From positions 186,001-250,000 of the forward strand of contig NZ_JAFICC010000001.1 of NCBI RefSeq assembly GCF_017833415.1: 64,000 nucleotides of DNA. Direction: 5' to 3'. A program made the position numbers and the translations under genes. Below the pieces are notes generated by a model. That model worked only from the letters and a program-made list of their open reading frames with translations. It ran no database searches and had not been told where the DNA came from. Shown here one piece after another: positions 1-9,071 of this stretch. Each line of letters opens with the position of its first letter. The stretch's first letter is position 1. This stretch comes from Flavobacterium sp. 1355 (GTDB lineage Bacteria; Bacteroidota; Bacteroidia; Flavobacteriales; Flavobacteriaceae).

Positions 1-45
1 ACAATATTTTTATAGCCTAACTGTTTTTTGCTAACCACATTTATT

Positions 46-2877
46 ATGAAAATTATTTCTCTGCAGGTAATCCTTCTTTACTTTGTTATTTTGTTATCAT
101 TTAATGCTTTAGGTCAGAATAAAAGTGAAAGGAATCTTGAATTGATAGATAAAAACTGGAGTTTTGCCTTTGGACATTTATATGATACTGATAAAGATTT
201 TGGGCATGCAACAGGTTATTTCTCTTATTTAGCAAAAACGGGCTTTGGCGACGGACCAGCTGCACCGGGATTTGATGACCGTGCCTGGAGAAAATTAGAC
301 CTTCCGCATGACTGGGCAGTTGAGCAGGCATTTAGTGAAAAAGCCAGTTTTAGCCACGGATTCAAAGCAGCCGGAAAAGGATATCCTGATAAAAATATTG
401 GCTGGTACCGAAAAAAAATCAACATACCTAAGACAGATCTTGGCCGTATAATTTCTATACAATTTGATGGCGTTTTTAGAAATTCAAAAGTTTGGTTTAA
501 CGGTCATTTTCTCGGAACAGAAGAAAGCGGATATAATGGCTTTGAATATGATGTAACTGCTTACGTCAATTACGGAAGCGAAAACACAATCGTTGTTCGT
601 GCCGATGCCTCAATGGAAGAAGGCTGGTTTTATGAAGGTGCCGGAATTTACCGACATGTGTATTTGAAAAAGACAAATCCTTTGCATGTCGTGCAAAACG
701 GAACTTATGTAACATCAGAAATTCAAAATAATGAGGCTATAGTTTCGGCAGAAGTTACTATTGAAAACAAAGGAAACTGTAAAGGACCAATAGAAATTGT
801 ACAAAATATTTTGGATGCTGCAGGGAATCAAATTGCTGCCGTTTCTGAAAAATCAACAGCTCCGGATTTTTATAAAACAGCAAAACATACTGCAAAGTTA
901 ACCGTTAAAAACCCTTTATTATGGGATATTGATGCTCCTCACTTGTACCGTCTTGTTACTCAGATCAAACAAAATAATGAGACCATTGACAGTTATGACA
1001 CTTCTTTCGGAATAAGAACGATTCGGTTTGATCCCGAAAATGGTTTCTTTTTGAATGGAAAAAATATCAAACTGCAGGGAACAAATAACCATCAGGATCA
1101 TGCCGGAGTAGGTGCTGCAATTCCGGATGAGCTGCAATATTTTAGAATTCAGAAACTCAAAGAAATGGGTTCAAATGCTTATCGCTGTTCTCATAATCCG
1201 CCAACACCCGAATTGCTTGAAGCCTGTGATAAACTCGGAATGCTGGTGATTGACGAAACAAGATTAATGGGCGTTAATGATTATCACCTAAACGATTTGA
1301 AGAGAATGATCGAACGTGATCGCAACCATCCCAGTATTTTTTGCTGGTCGGTTGGAAATGAGGAATGGAATATTGAGGGAAACAGCACTGGAGAGCGCAT
1401 TACAAATGTCATGCAGGGTTTTGCAAAAAGTATCGATCCCACAAGACCTGTAACAGTTGGAATCAGCAGCGGTTTTAAAAGTGGTATTTCTTCTGTAGTG
1501 GAGATTATGGGATATAATTATCTTGGTAACGGAGATATAGATGCGCATCGAAATGAGTTTAAACAACAACCCGGAATGGGAACGGAGGAAGGTTCTACCT
1601 TTGCAACACGTGGTGTTTATTTTTCTGATGATGCCAAACATTATCAAAGTGCTTATGATAAAAAACCCCGCCCTTCTTTTTACAGTATCGAAGAAGGCTG
1701 GAAATTTTATGCCAAAAGACCTTATTTGGCAGGAATGTTTATCTGGACAGGATTTGATTATCGCGGAGAACCAACGCCTTATGGATGGCCTTCGGTTACG
1801 TCTTATTTTGGAATGATGGATGTTTGCGGTTTCCCTAAAGACAATGTATTTTACCTGAAATCATGGTGGGGAAAAGAACCTGTCTTGCATGTGTTGCCAC
1901 ATTGGAACTGGGCAGGAAAAGAAGGTAAGGAAATTGATGTCTGGGTGTATTCTAATTGTGATGAAGTAGAACTTTTCCTGAACAAAAAAAGTCTTGAAAA
2001 AAAGAAAATGGAACATTTGGGCCATTTGGAATGGAAAGTAAATTACACCGCCGGTACTCTGGAAGCTATTGGTTATAAAAACGGAAAAAAAGTACTTTCT
2101 GATGTTCAGAAAACTACAGAAATTGAAGAAAATATTAAATTAACAACGCATAAACAAAACCTTCCTAATGCTGATATTGCGGTTGTAACCGTAGAAGTTA
2201 CAGATAAAAAAGGACTGCATGTGCCGAACGCAAATGACGAAATTAAATTTGATGTAAAAGGCGGAAAACTTATCGGAGTTGGAAATGGGAATCCGACATC
2301 TTTAGAAAAAGATAAATTTCTGGATGAAATTTCGCTGGTTGCAATTACTAATTTTCAGGAGCGAAAAGCAACAACTGCAGATGTTTCTAAACAATTATCT
2401 GCAAATACAGACGAAGGCTGGAAAGACGCTTTTAAAGACAGGGATTATAAAAACCAGGCGCCTTCTTATGCATATCGAGGCCAGTTTGAATTAAAAAACA
2501 TTGCAAAAGCAAACATCGTTACGTTCTTTTATAAAAAAATCGGATTAGAATCTGCCATTTTTGTCAATGGGAACATAATTACGCCAAGTGCAGAAGATAC
2601 TGATAAATATGTACTTAATTCCAATATCCTGAGACAGGGAAAAAACACGATTCATATTGTTGCCAAACCACTTCAAAAAGAAAAAGAATGGGATGTTCTG
2701 AATACCGACCCGGGAATTATTCAGGTTGTAACGCCTTCTGAAGCCTGGAAACGTAAACTTTTTAATGGTTATGCGCAAGTAATTGTTCAGGCAGACGGAA
2801 GCGGAAATGATATCACAGTTTCGGCTACCGGTAAAAATCTAAAAACCGGATCTGTGACTATTAGTTTAAAAAAATGA
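46..2877 (+). CDS. Glycoside hydrolase family 2 beta-galactosidase, secreted
   Basis: A 943-residue GH2 enzyme that should hydrolyse terminal beta-galactosides or related glycosides in the periplasm or at the cell surface. I start at the ATG at 46, because it opens directly into a signal peptide (hydrophobic residues about 3-20, ending near FNALGQ). A TTG lies in frame at 28. The sugar-binding jelly roll, immunoglobulin-like and TIM-barrel domains follow in order. The acid/base Glu is about residue 439 in SVGNEEWN, and the nucleophile is Glu 514 or 515 in MGTEEGS. A DUF4982-type domain follows the barrel (around IDVWVYSNCDEVELFLN), then a long C-terminal extension. The substrate cannot be read from sequence. 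Upstream context is outside the window. Confidence 0.9.
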   Translation: MKIISLQVILLYFVILLSFNALGQNKSERNLELIDKNWSFAFGHLYDTDKDFGHATGYFSYLAKTGFGDGPAAPGFDDRAWRKLDLPHDWAVEQAFSEKASFSHGFKAAGKGYPDKNIGWYRKKINIPKTDLGRIISIQFDGVFRNSKVWFNGHFLGTEESGYNGFEYDVTAYVNYGSENTIVVRADASMEEGWFYEGAGIYRHVYLKKTNPLHVVQNGTYVTSEIQNNEAIVSAEVTIENKGNCKGPIEIVQNILDAAGNQIAAVSEKSTAPDFYKTAKHTAKLTVKNPLLWDIDAPHLYRLVTQIKQNNETIDSYDTSFGIRTIRFDPENGFFLNGKNIKLQGTNNHQDHAGVGAAIPDELQYFRIQKLKEMGSNAYRCSHNPPTPELLEACDKLGMLVIDETRLMGVNDYHLNDLKRMIERDRNHPSIFCWSVGNEEWNIEGNSTGERITNVMQGFAKSIDPTRPVTVGISSGFKSGISSVVEIMGYNYLGNGDIDAHRNEFKQQPGMGTEEGSTFATRGVYFSDDAKHYQSAYDKKPRPSFYSIEEGWKFYAKRPYLAGMFIWTGFDYRGEPTPYGWPSVTSYFGMMDVCGFPKDNVFYLKSWWGKEPVLHVLPHWNWAGKEGKEIDVWVYSNCDEVELFLNKKSLEKKKMEHLGHLEWKVNYTAGTLEAIGYKNGKKVLSDVQKTTEIEENIKLTTHKQNLPNADIAVVTVEVTDKKGLHVPNANDEIKFDVKGGKLIGVGNGNPTSLEKDKFLDEISLVAITNFQERKATTADVSKQLSANTDEGWKDAFKDRDYKNQAPSYAYRGQFELKNIAKANIVTFFYKKIGLESAIFVNGNIITPSAEDTDKYVLNSNILRQGKNTIHIVAKPLQKEKEWDVLNTDPGIIQVVTPSEAWKRKLFNGYAQVIVQADGSGNDITVSATGKNLKTGSVTISLKK

Positions 2878-2881
2878 GTTT

Positions 2882-2929
2882 GTTTCAGGTTGCATTGAAA
2901 TCTGAAACCTGAAACTTGAAACCTGAAAC
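2882..2929. repeat. GTTTCAGGTT/AACCTGAAAC inverted and direct repeat
   Basis: GTTTCAGGTT (2882-2891) pairs with AACCTGAAAC (2906-2915), and the same 10-mer recurs at 2920-2929. It can form a hairpin just after the GH2 gene. A 21-base stretch at 2918-2938 recurs exactly at 25589-25609, so this is probably a dispersed intergenic repeat rather than a dedicated terminator. Confidence 0.6.
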
Positions 2930-3002
2930 AAAAAAACTGAATTTTTGGAATTTGGAGTTTAAAAAAATGGAATTTTAAATTATATGATGTGTTTGAATTT
3001 CA

Positions 3003-3010
3003 TAACTTTG
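3003..3010 (+). promoter_or_regulatory. Candidate -7 element TAACTTTG
   Basis: TAACTTTG fits the Bacteroidota TAnnTTTG consensus and lies only 4 bases before the ATG of the AraC gene. If used, the transcript would be almost leaderless. No convincing -33 TTG sits at the expected distance, so the call is weak. Confidence 0.3.
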
Positions 3011-3014
3011 ACAC

Positions 3015-3887
3015 ATGAACGAATATTCTACTCCTCAGCCAGTTGACTTTAATACTTCGGAGTTAAAACTTAAGGGTTTCAAAGTATATCAAATAGGAAC
3101 AGATTGCAGCGTAATACCTACTTACAACCGCAGGGATTTCTATAAAATCAGTATTAGTACAGGTCAGAGTCTTATTCAGTATGCCGACAGAGGAATTGAA
3201 ACCAATGGTACTACCTTATTTTTTGGTAATCCGCATATACCATATGCCTGGGAACTGCTTTCAGAATCTTATAATGGTTTTGCCTGTGTTTTTACAGAAG
3301 AATTTTTAAGGGTAAATGATCGTTCAGAAAGTCTTCATGAATGTCCGTTGTTTAAGATTAGCGGGACGCCAATATTTTATTTATCGCCTGAACAAAAGAC
3401 TTTTATAACCTCTTTATTTCAGAAAATGATCGTAGAGCAGGACACTGATTATGTTTTTAAGGATGATTTGATGCGAAATTATATCAATCTTATTATTCAT
3501 GAATCCATGAAAATGCAGCCTTCTGAAAATTTCTTTAAACATAAAAATGCTTCTTCGAGAATAACATCATTATTTCTGGAACTTCTGGAAAGACAATTTC
3601 CTATAGAAACTAAAGATCAGCCGCTTCTATTAAAAACGCCGCAGGATTATGCACAAAATCTGGCCGTTCACGTCAATCATTTAAATCGTTCGGTAAAAGA
3701 AATTACAGGAAAATCAACAACAGCACATATTACCGAAAGAATTATCGGCGAAGCAAAAGCTTTATTGCAGCATACCGACTGGAGCGTTGCCGATATAGGA
3801 TTTTCTTTGGGATTTGAATATCCCAGTTACTTTAATAATTATTTTAAAAGACTTACAGGAACAGTTCCAAAGTCATTGAGAATGTAA
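3015..3887 (+). CDS. AraC family transcriptional regulator
   Basis: A 290-residue regulator with an N-terminal cupin-like ligand-sensing domain (about 20-160) and a C-terminal pair of helix-turn-helices (about 185-290). The second HTH carries the typical family ending SVADIGFSLGFEYPSYFNNYFKRLTG... (given here in part as SVADIGFSLGFEYPSYF). It probably senses a small molecule and controls nearby genes. The GH2 gene upstream and the cupin gene downstream, both on the same strand, are candidate targets, but nothing in the sequence shows which. Confidence 0.88.
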   Translation: MNEYSTPQPVDFNTSELKLKGFKVYQIGTDCSVIPTYNRRDFYKISISTGQSLIQYADRGIETNGTTLFFGNPHIPYAWELLSESYNGFACVFTEEFLRVNDRSESLHECPLFKISGTPIFYLSPEQKTFITSLFQKMIVEQDTDYVFKDDLMRNYINLIIHESMKMQPSENFFKHKNASSRITSLFLELLERQFPIETKDQPLLLKTPQDYAQNLAVHVNHLNRSVKEITGKSTTAHITERIIGEAKALLQHTDWSVADIGFSLGFEYPSYFNNYFKRLTGTVPKSLRM

Positions 3888-4134
3888 ATTGTTTGATATT
3901 CTTAATTTTTTGTTTGAATTTCATTATAACTGATCAAATTTACTGCTGTAAATTTGCCATCAGATAATTCATCATATATCCTGTTTTTTGCTGGCTAAAT
4001 ACAACTTCATAAGCACACTCTTTGCTTCATTTAGTTTCAGTAATAAAAAAATAAAGCTTTATAACTAAATTAAAGCAAAACGGTATTACTCAAATAATTA
4101 AAATAAAAACAAACTCAATTTAATAACTAATTTT

Positions 4135-4536
4135 ATGTCAGCAAAATACACAACAGTTACTGAAGAAGGTAAAATTCCGAATACGTACATGACTGGAAAT
4201 GTTTCTTATAAGAAACAAACCAGCGATATTCATCCACAAAATACAGTTATAAAAGATGTTGCTTTTGAGGCGGGTTCAAGAAGCAACTGGCACATCAATT
4301 CAAGTTTACAGCTGCTAATCGCAACTGACGGAATTGGCTATTATCAGGAAAGGGGCAAGACAATGCGATTGGTTCATAAAGGTCAGGTACTAACTATTTT
4401 GCCAGGTATTGAGCATTGGTATGGCGCAACACCATTCAGCAAATTTTCGCAGATATCAATAATAACAGAAATAGATAAAGGTTCAGGAATCTGGCTAGAC
4501 AGCGTAACAGACGAAGAATATAATAGTTTTATTTAA
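4135..4536 (+). CDS. Cupin-domain protein with altered metal site
   Basis: A 133-residue single-domain cupin. It resembles the cupins found with carboxymuconolactone decarboxylase-like proteins and AraC regulators. In that group a WHxHxxGQ motif and a later GxxHWHGA motif hold the metal. Here the first reads WHINSSLQ and the second GIEHWYGATP, so one histidine of the first motif is lost and HWHG has become HWYG. His, Gln and His could still form a reduced site. The enzymatic role is unknown. It lies 247 bases downstream of the AraC gene on the same strand, and no gene is seen in that gap. Confidence 0.75.
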   Translation: MSAKYTTVTEEGKIPNTYMTGNVSYKKQTSDIHPQNTVIKDVAFEAGSRSNWHINSSLQLLIATDGIGYYQERGKTMRLVHKGQVLTILPGIEHWYGATPFSKFSQISIITEIDKGSGIWLDSVTDEEYNSFI

Positions 4537-4632
4537 AGGTTCTGAGGTTCTGAGATGCTAAGGGACTAAGATTTTTTGGTTAGGTTTGAATAAGGAAACT
4601 TAGAACCTTAGCATCTCAGAACCTCAGAACCT
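4537..4632. repeat. 27-bp perfect inverted repeat
   Basis: The arms at 4537-4563 and 4606-4632 are exact reverse complements over 27 bases, separated by 42 bases. The left arm begins one base after the cupin stop codon. The arms are built from AGGTTCTGAG units. The element lies between convergent genes and could stop transcription or be a mobile REP-like element. Confidence 0.7.
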
Positions 4633-4641
4633 AAAAAAAAT

Positions 4642-4671
4642 AAACCCCTAAACATTTCTGTCTAGGGGTTT
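4642..4671. terminator. Hairpin AAACCCCTA/TAGGGGTTT
   Basis: A 9-bp stem (4642-4650 with 4663-4671) has A-rich sequence on its left, which reads as T-rich in the minus direction, so it can end the DUF4142 transcript coming from the right. It sits beside the 27-bp inverted repeat. Confidence 0.6.
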
Positions 4672-4699
4672 CCCCAAAAAAAAAATACCAATACCAATT

Positions 4700-5287
4700 C
4701 TATTTTTTGTCTAAGCTTTCTTTAAGCAGTTTTGCATGTTCTAAGTGTGCAGTAAGTCCTGCAACATTGTTAGATGCCCAAAGTTTTAGATCCTGATCTG
4801 TAGCTTTTTCAGCTGTTTTCTTAACTTTATCAATTGCTTTTTGGTGGCCATCGACCATCATATCAGCAAATTTCTTGTCAAAATCAACACCTGTTTTTTC
4901 ATTAAGTTTATTATATTCTTCCTGACCTTCTTCTGTTAATGAAGTTGGTAGTGTATAGTTTTTTGTTTTAGCCAGGGCACTTACTTCAGAAGCCAGTTTA
5001 GTATGATCGTCAACCATCATTTTACCAAATTTTTTCACTTCAGGATTTGTACTTTTTGTCTGAGCTAATTTTCCTAACTCAATTTCAGCTAAATTAATAG
5101 ATGCAATATCTACTATATATTGAGAATCATCTTCTTTAGTATCTATAGAGTCAAATTTTGCTTCATTACTATCTTCAGCAACTTCTTTTGGATCTTCTTG
5201 TTTAGTTTCGTTTTTGCAGGAATTTAGGAATATAATAATTAATCCGGCGCCTAAAATAACTTTCCCTGCTAATAGTAATTTTTTCAT
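4700..5287 (-). CDS. DUF4142 lipoprotein
   Basis: A 195-residue lipoprotein with an N-terminal hydrophobic segment ending in the lipobox-like FLNSCKN, then an acidic Asp/Glu-rich linker (about 30-60). A four-helix, ferritin-like DUF4142 domain follows (about 60-192). The family markers NPEVKKFGKMMVDDHTK and the later MVDGHQKAIDK are visible. DUF4142 proteins are exported and often stress-induced, but no biochemical role is established. It is transcribed alone, and the divergent small gene at 5547 shares the 259-base intergenic region. Confidence 0.85.
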   Translation of the reverse strand: MKKLLLAGKVILGAGLIIIFLNSCKNETKQEDPKEVAEDSNEAKFDSIDTKEDDSQYIVDIASINLAEIELGKLAQTKSTNPEVKKFGKMMVDDHTKLASEVSALAKTKNYTLPTSLTEEGQEEYNKLNEKTGVDFDKKFADMMVDGHQKAIDKVKKTAEKATDQDLKLWASNNVAGLTAHLEHAKLLKESLDKK

Positions 5288-5546
5288 GATTTTGTTGGTT
5301 TAAATGTTATGATGTAAAATTATTTACAACCTCAAAGAAATATTTTACATCATTTTTTGATAATGTTACAGAATTTAAATATGAGGTTTTTTTTAAGCTA
5401 AAACGGACTTAATATTTGAAAAGCGCTTTGATATAGAGTTAATTATGAAAATTTTCAATAGTAATTGTATAACGATTTTTTGTAGGGTTTTGGAGAATTT
5501 TGAATGTACCATACATTTCTTAATTATAACCTAAAAACTCATCATT

Positions 5547-5786
5547 ATGCCAGATGCAAGAATTAAAAACGAAAAAAAGTACAATGCACTTTTAGAAAAA
5601 GGCTATAGTCAGGAAAAATCTGCCCGTATTGCTAACACACCCGATTCTGGTGAAAAAGGCGGAAAAGCAAAACCGTATGAAGAATGGACAAAACAAGAGT
5701 TATACCAACAGGCAAGAAAAGTGGGTATTTCCGGCAGATCTTATATGTCTAAAAAAAGTCTTATTAAAGCATTACGTAATAATTAA
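5547..5786 (+). CDS. Small DUF7218-type protein with SAP/Rho-N-like motif
   Basis: A 79-residue basic protein. The first half has the family pattern of KNEKKYNALLEKGYSQEKSA followed by ARIAN. The second half (EEWTKQELYQQARKVGI, then MSKKSLIKALRN) resembles a SAP or Rho N-terminal helix-extended-loop-helix that can bind nucleic acid. It sits 16 bases ahead of the topoisomerase IB gene and is probably co-transcribed with it, which suggests a role in DNA protection. The function is not established. Confidence 0.8.
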   Translation: MPDARIKNEKKYNALLEKGYSQEKSARIANTPDSGEKGGKAKPYEEWTKQELYQQARKVGISGRSYMSKKSLIKALRNN

Positions 5787-5802
5787 TAATCTTAGAATTA
5801 AT

Positions 5803-6894
5803 ATGAAGGCTAAACTTGACCAGTGTAAATTAATAGATCAATTGATTAAAACGCCTCAATTAGTTTTAGAAAAACTAGATTTAGTGTATGTAAACGAACA
5901 AAAACTTAGTATACAACGCTGCAGAGAAGGGGAGGGATTTGTTTATAAAAAAAACGGAAGATGTATTAAAAACAAAAGCGAAATCAAACGTTTTAATAGT
6001 TTAGTACTTCCTCCGGCCTGGGAAAATGTGAGAATTGCAGATTTAACCAATGGTCATCTGCAAGCTGTTGGTACAGATGTCAAAAACAGGAAACAATACC
6101 GTTACCATCCTAAGTGGAACATGATTCGTAATCAGACAAAATTTTATAAAATAGCCGAATTCGGAAAGTATCTGCCGGCCATTAGAAAAAAGGTTGATGA
6201 GGATCTGGAACAAAAAGAATGGAATAAGAATAAGGTAGTTGCTTTGGTAATCCGTTTAATGGAAGAAACTCACATCAGAATTGGAAATGAGAAATATGCC
6301 AAAGACAACAAATCTTACGGACTTTCGACTTTGCGAAAAAGGCACATTAATATTGACCGAAATTCTTTGCGTTTTGAATTCGTAGGAAAAAAGGGAAAGC
6401 AGCATACCATTACTACCCGTAATAAACAATTAATAAAATTGGTAAGCCGATGCGAGGAAATACCAGGTTGGGAAGTCTTTAAATATTATGATGAAAATGG
6501 CGAACGTAAAGTTTTGGACAGTCATATGGTTAATGAATACCTGCATGAAATTTCGGGAAAACATTTTAGCGCTAAAGATTTCAGGACATGGGCGGCTTCT
6601 TTGATATTTTTTGAAACTTTGATGAATATAGGAATCGCACATGATGAGAAAGAAATTAAAAAAAATATTTTGACTGCAATTGATATTACAGCAGATGCAT
6701 TGGGAAACACACGAAGTGTCTGCAAAAATTATTATGTGCATCCCTTAATTGTAGTAGGGTATGAAGATGGCTCTATTCAGGAATATTTTGACAAGGTGCG
6801 TAAAAACAGGAGTAACCGAAAATATTTTTCCCGTACAGAAGTAGTTTTTTCTGAATTGATAGGAAGTTTTCAGCCAAATTTTCAAACGGATTGA
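5803..6894 (+). CDS. DNA topoisomerase IB
   Basis: A 363-residue eukaryotic-like type IB topoisomerase, which relaxes supercoils through a 3'-phosphotyrosine intermediate. I chose the ATG at 5803 rather than earlier in-frame starts, because those overlap the preceding gene. The N-terminal domain contains LVLPPAWENVRIA. The catalytic domain has RIGNEKYA, an Arg in KDFRTWAAS, and the nucleophile Tyr at about 311 in KNYYVHP. Bacterial members of this family often sit in stress gene sets, as this one does. It probably forms an operon with the small gene upstream. Confidence 0.9.
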   Translation: MKAKLDQCKLIDQLIKTPQLVLEKLDLVYVNEQKLSIQRCREGEGFVYKKNGRCIKNKSEIKRFNSLVLPPAWENVRIADLTNGHLQAVGTDVKNRKQYRYHPKWNMIRNQTKFYKIAEFGKYLPAIRKKVDEDLEQKEWNKNKVVALVIRLMEETHIRIGNEKYAKDNKSYGLSTLRKRHINIDRNSLRFEFVGKKGKQHTITTRNKQLIKLVSRCEEIPGWEVFKYYDENGERKVLDSHMVNEYLHEISGKHFSAKDFRTWAASLIFFETLMNIGIAHDEKEIKKNILTAIDITADALGNTRSVCKNYYVHPLIVVGYEDGSIQEYFDKVRKNRSNRKYFSRTEVVFSELIGSFQPNFQTD

Positions 6895-7043
6895 GATAAT
6901 AATTGAGTCTATAGAGTTAATCTCTTTTTATAAATTAAAAGAAATTTGTTACATAGAAGGAGTTCAAATTGGGGAAACTAAACGGCACATATTATCTTTT
7001 GGTAAAATGTGTCGTTTTAATTTAAAACAAACTTTAAAAAGCT

Positions 7044-7691
7044 ATGGGAACTATAAGCGGGACTTATCAGGATGTTTATATCAGAAGAAACGACGAGCTG
7101 GTTAGTTTAAAAAATGATGTAACAGATTTTTGCGAAAAGTACATCAAACCTGTTCATCCGGAAAACTGGGACTGGTCTGTGAGAGATTTTGAAAACCCTG
7201 AAAACGATCCAACAATTGATGAAGCACGAGCTATTGCTGCAGTGGTTTACAGGGACCTGAATGAAAATAAAGATACAGAAGTCGATCTTTCGACTATGAA
7301 TAATGTAAAAGCAATCAAAGCCTATTTAAATCCGCAGAGCAGACATGAGCGATTCAATATGGAAGAATTTGCCTTTGCCTTAAAGGTTGAGTTAGAACAT
7401 GGCAGGATAAAAGCGGTGAATGTGACCAACAACCATCCGTTTCTAACCGCCATGATCGCTCTTGCACACATGACCGAGAGCCTAACCTATTATAAAAGAC
7501 TGGCTGTAATGGAAACTCAGGCCGAGATTTATGAAATCATGCGTAAAATAGAAAATGCTACAGAAGGAAAGGAACAATGGTATATAGAATTGGGAAAAGC
7601 CGAAAAAGAATTAAACGAAGCCAGATCTGGTCTTGCAGATCGCCTGGAACGTATGGACGATATTCCGCCATTGGATAAAATAGGAGATTAG
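7044..7691 (+). CDS. DUF5661-like protein
   Basis: A 215-residue soluble protein of unknown function. Its middle (about 105-155) matches the DUF5661 pattern: a helix with FNMEEFAFALKVELEHG, a short NVTNNHP segment, then IALAHMTESLTYYKRL. The C-terminal third is charged and probably helical (KAEKELNEARSGLADRLERM). It has no signal peptide or membrane segment. Related proteins occur among stress-associated genes, in keeping with its neighbours. It is probably monocistronic, followed directly by a strong hairpin. Confidence 0.65.
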   Translation: MGTISGTYQDVYIRRNDELVSLKNDVTDFCEKYIKPVHPENWDWSVRDFENPENDPTIDEARAIAAVVYRDLNENKDTEVDLSTMNNVKAIKAYLNPQSRHERFNMEEFAFALKVELEHGRIKAVNVTNNHPFLTAMIALAHMTESLTYYKRLAVMETQAEIYEIMRKIENATEGKEQWYIELGKAEKELNEARSGLADRLERMDDIPPLDKIGD

Positions 7692-7698
7692 TAATCAT

Positions 7699-7732
7699 AA
7701 AATAGCCGTTAAATACATTTAACGGCTATTTT
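7699..7732. terminator. Bidirectional terminator hairpin
   Basis: A perfect 16-bp stem (7699-7714 with 7717-7732, loop AC) has A-rich and T-rich flanks and lies between convergent genes. Confidence 0.85.
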
Positions 7733-7740
7733 ATTTATAA

Positions 7741-8220
7741 TTAAAATTTTCTCGGATCATTATCAGAATAATTTTCTCCTGAATCTTCCTCTTCAATTTC
7801 ATCTTCTTCCAAATCATCTTCCAGATCGTCGTCATCTTCAAGGTCATCATCCTCGTCATCGATATCTTCAAGATCATCTTCAGTTTCCAGAAAGTCGTCA
7901 TTAATATCTTTTGGATCGTCAAAATCATCATGCAATACATCACCTTCATGGTCAAGATCACCCGGAGCATGAAAATCGTCGTCCAGATCATCAACTTCAT
8001 CAAAATCATCTTCTTCGTTTGTGAGTTGCTGTTTATCCGGAATTGCTTTATTAGGATCATATCCGTTACTTACGGTGTGTCCATAATCACGAACATCATC
8101 AAAATTAGGATCTCCTTTTTTTAATTCACTGTTATTATAAAGGGCTTCATTCATAATAGCATTCTGCTTATTCAAATTAGCTTTTTTGTCAGAAGTTCTA
8201 TATTGTTCTTTAGTTTCCAT
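7741..8220 (-). CDS. Ultra-acidic hypothetical protein
   Basis: A 159-residue protein whose C-terminal two thirds are almost entirely Asp/Glu with a few hydrophobic residues, for example DDFDDPKDINDDF. The N-terminal 30 residues are Lys/Asn-rich (SDKKANLNKQNAIMNEALYN). It has no signal peptide. It resembles in composition the acidic proteins at 49245 and 49782, and the three are probably loosely paralogous. No function is known. It is probably disordered, and could bind cations or basic proteins. Expression may use the TAGTTTTG element 25 bases upstream. Confidence 0.7.
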   Translation of the reverse strand: METKEQYRTSDKKANLNKQNAIMNEALYNNSELKKGDPNFDDVRDYGHTVSNGYDPNKAIPDKQQLTNEEDDFDEVDDLDDDFHAPGDLDHEGDVLHDDFDDPKDINDDFLETEDDLEDIDDEDDDLEDDDDLEDDLEEDEIEEEDSGENYSDNDPRKF

Positions 8221-8240
8221 GATAGTATGTTTAAAGTTTA

Positions 8241-8253
8241 TTTTACAAAACTA
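8241..8253 (-). promoter_or_regulatory. Extended -7 element TAGTTTTGTAAAA
   Basis: On the coding strand this reads TAGTTTTG followed by TAAAA, ending about 20 bases before the ATG at 8220. The same TAnnTTTGTAAAA pattern precedes the small genes starting at 48063 and 50132. Confidence 0.5.
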
Positions 8254-8406
8254 CAGCGGGTTTATAGATATTTCTTATACAATTAAACTTGGTAATTCTA
8301 TAATTTACAGATGTTTATGATATAATTTAAGCAAAAAATGCTATAACACATTAGCCAATATTCACGCTAATTTTATCATGTTATTAAATTCAAACAAATC
8401 ACAATT

Positions 8407-8979
8407 ATGGAAACTAAGACTAAAAAACAGACAGCAAAAACGACAGTTAAATCTGGAATCACAAAACCAAAATCAAATGCCGCATCTGGATTAACAGAAC
8501 TTTTTGAAGATGGATTAAAAGATATTTACTGGGCTGAAAAAGCATTAATAAAAGCAATTCCCTTAATGGCAAAAAATGCGACATCGCCAGAATTGATTGA
8601 TGCGTTAAATAATCATTTAATTGAAACAGAAGAACAGGTATCCCGACTTGAACAGGTTTTTGACAGTATTGGAAAAAAAGCCACTGCCAAAAAATGTGAT
8701 GCAATGGAAGGATTGATCGAAGAAGGAAAAAGTATACTTGAAGAAACTGAACCAGGCGTTGTACGCGATGCAGGAATTATTTCTGCAACTCAAAAAATAG
8801 AACATTACGAAATAGCAACTTATGGAACTTTAAGACAATTTGCTGAAACTTTGGGGCTTACCGATGCCGCAGCATTATTGGAATTGACGCTTGATGAAGA
8901 AAAAGGTGCCGATAAAATACTAACGGATGTTGCTGTAAGTGCAATTAATGTTGAAGCTGCAGAAGAAGATGAAGAGTAA
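8407..8979 (+). CDS. YciE/YciF ferroxidase family (DUF892) protein
   Basis: A 190-residue ferritin-like four-helix-bundle protein. A Lys/Thr/Ala-rich N-terminal tail (1-28) precedes the DUF892 domain. The domain opens with LTELFEDGLKDIYWAEKALIK and carries the later metal-ligand pattern IEHYEIATYGTLRQFAE and LDEEKGADKILT. Glu and His residues in these helices are the expected di-iron ligands. DUF892 proteins are induced by osmotic and envelope stress. The gene is followed directly by a terminator and appears monocistronic. Confidence 0.9.
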   Translation: METKTKKQTAKTTVKSGITKPKSNAASGLTELFEDGLKDIYWAEKALIKAIPLMAKNATSPELIDALNNHLIETEEQVSRLEQVFDSIGKKATAKKCDAMEGLIEEGKSILEETEPGVVRDAGIISATQKIEHYEIATYGTLRQFAETLGLTDAAALLELTLDEEKGADKILTDVAVSAINVEAAEEDEE

Positions 8980-8996
8980 ACTTCTAAAAACATTAT

Positions 8997-9023
8997 AAAA
9001 GTGCTGTTTTAGACGGCACTTTT
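8997..9023 (+). terminator. Rho-independent terminator
   Basis: The stem AAAAGTGC (8997-9004) pairs with GCACTTTT (9016-9023) and is followed by a T-rich run. It lies 17 bases after the DUF892 stop. Confidence 0.75.
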
Positions 9024-9071
9024 TGTTTTTACAATTGAATTTACAATGTTGAACGCAAAAACTTAATTGAT

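Noticed and set aside
5629-5802. Longer N-terminus for topoisomerase IB
   Set aside because: It overlaps the preceding small gene out of frame, while the ATG at 5803 gives the family's normal length.
7760-8000. Runs of TCATC and similar triplets resembling tandem repeats or a CRISPR-like array
   Set aside because: They are the antisense reading of Asp/Glu codons in an acidic protein. There is no constant repeat with variable spacers.
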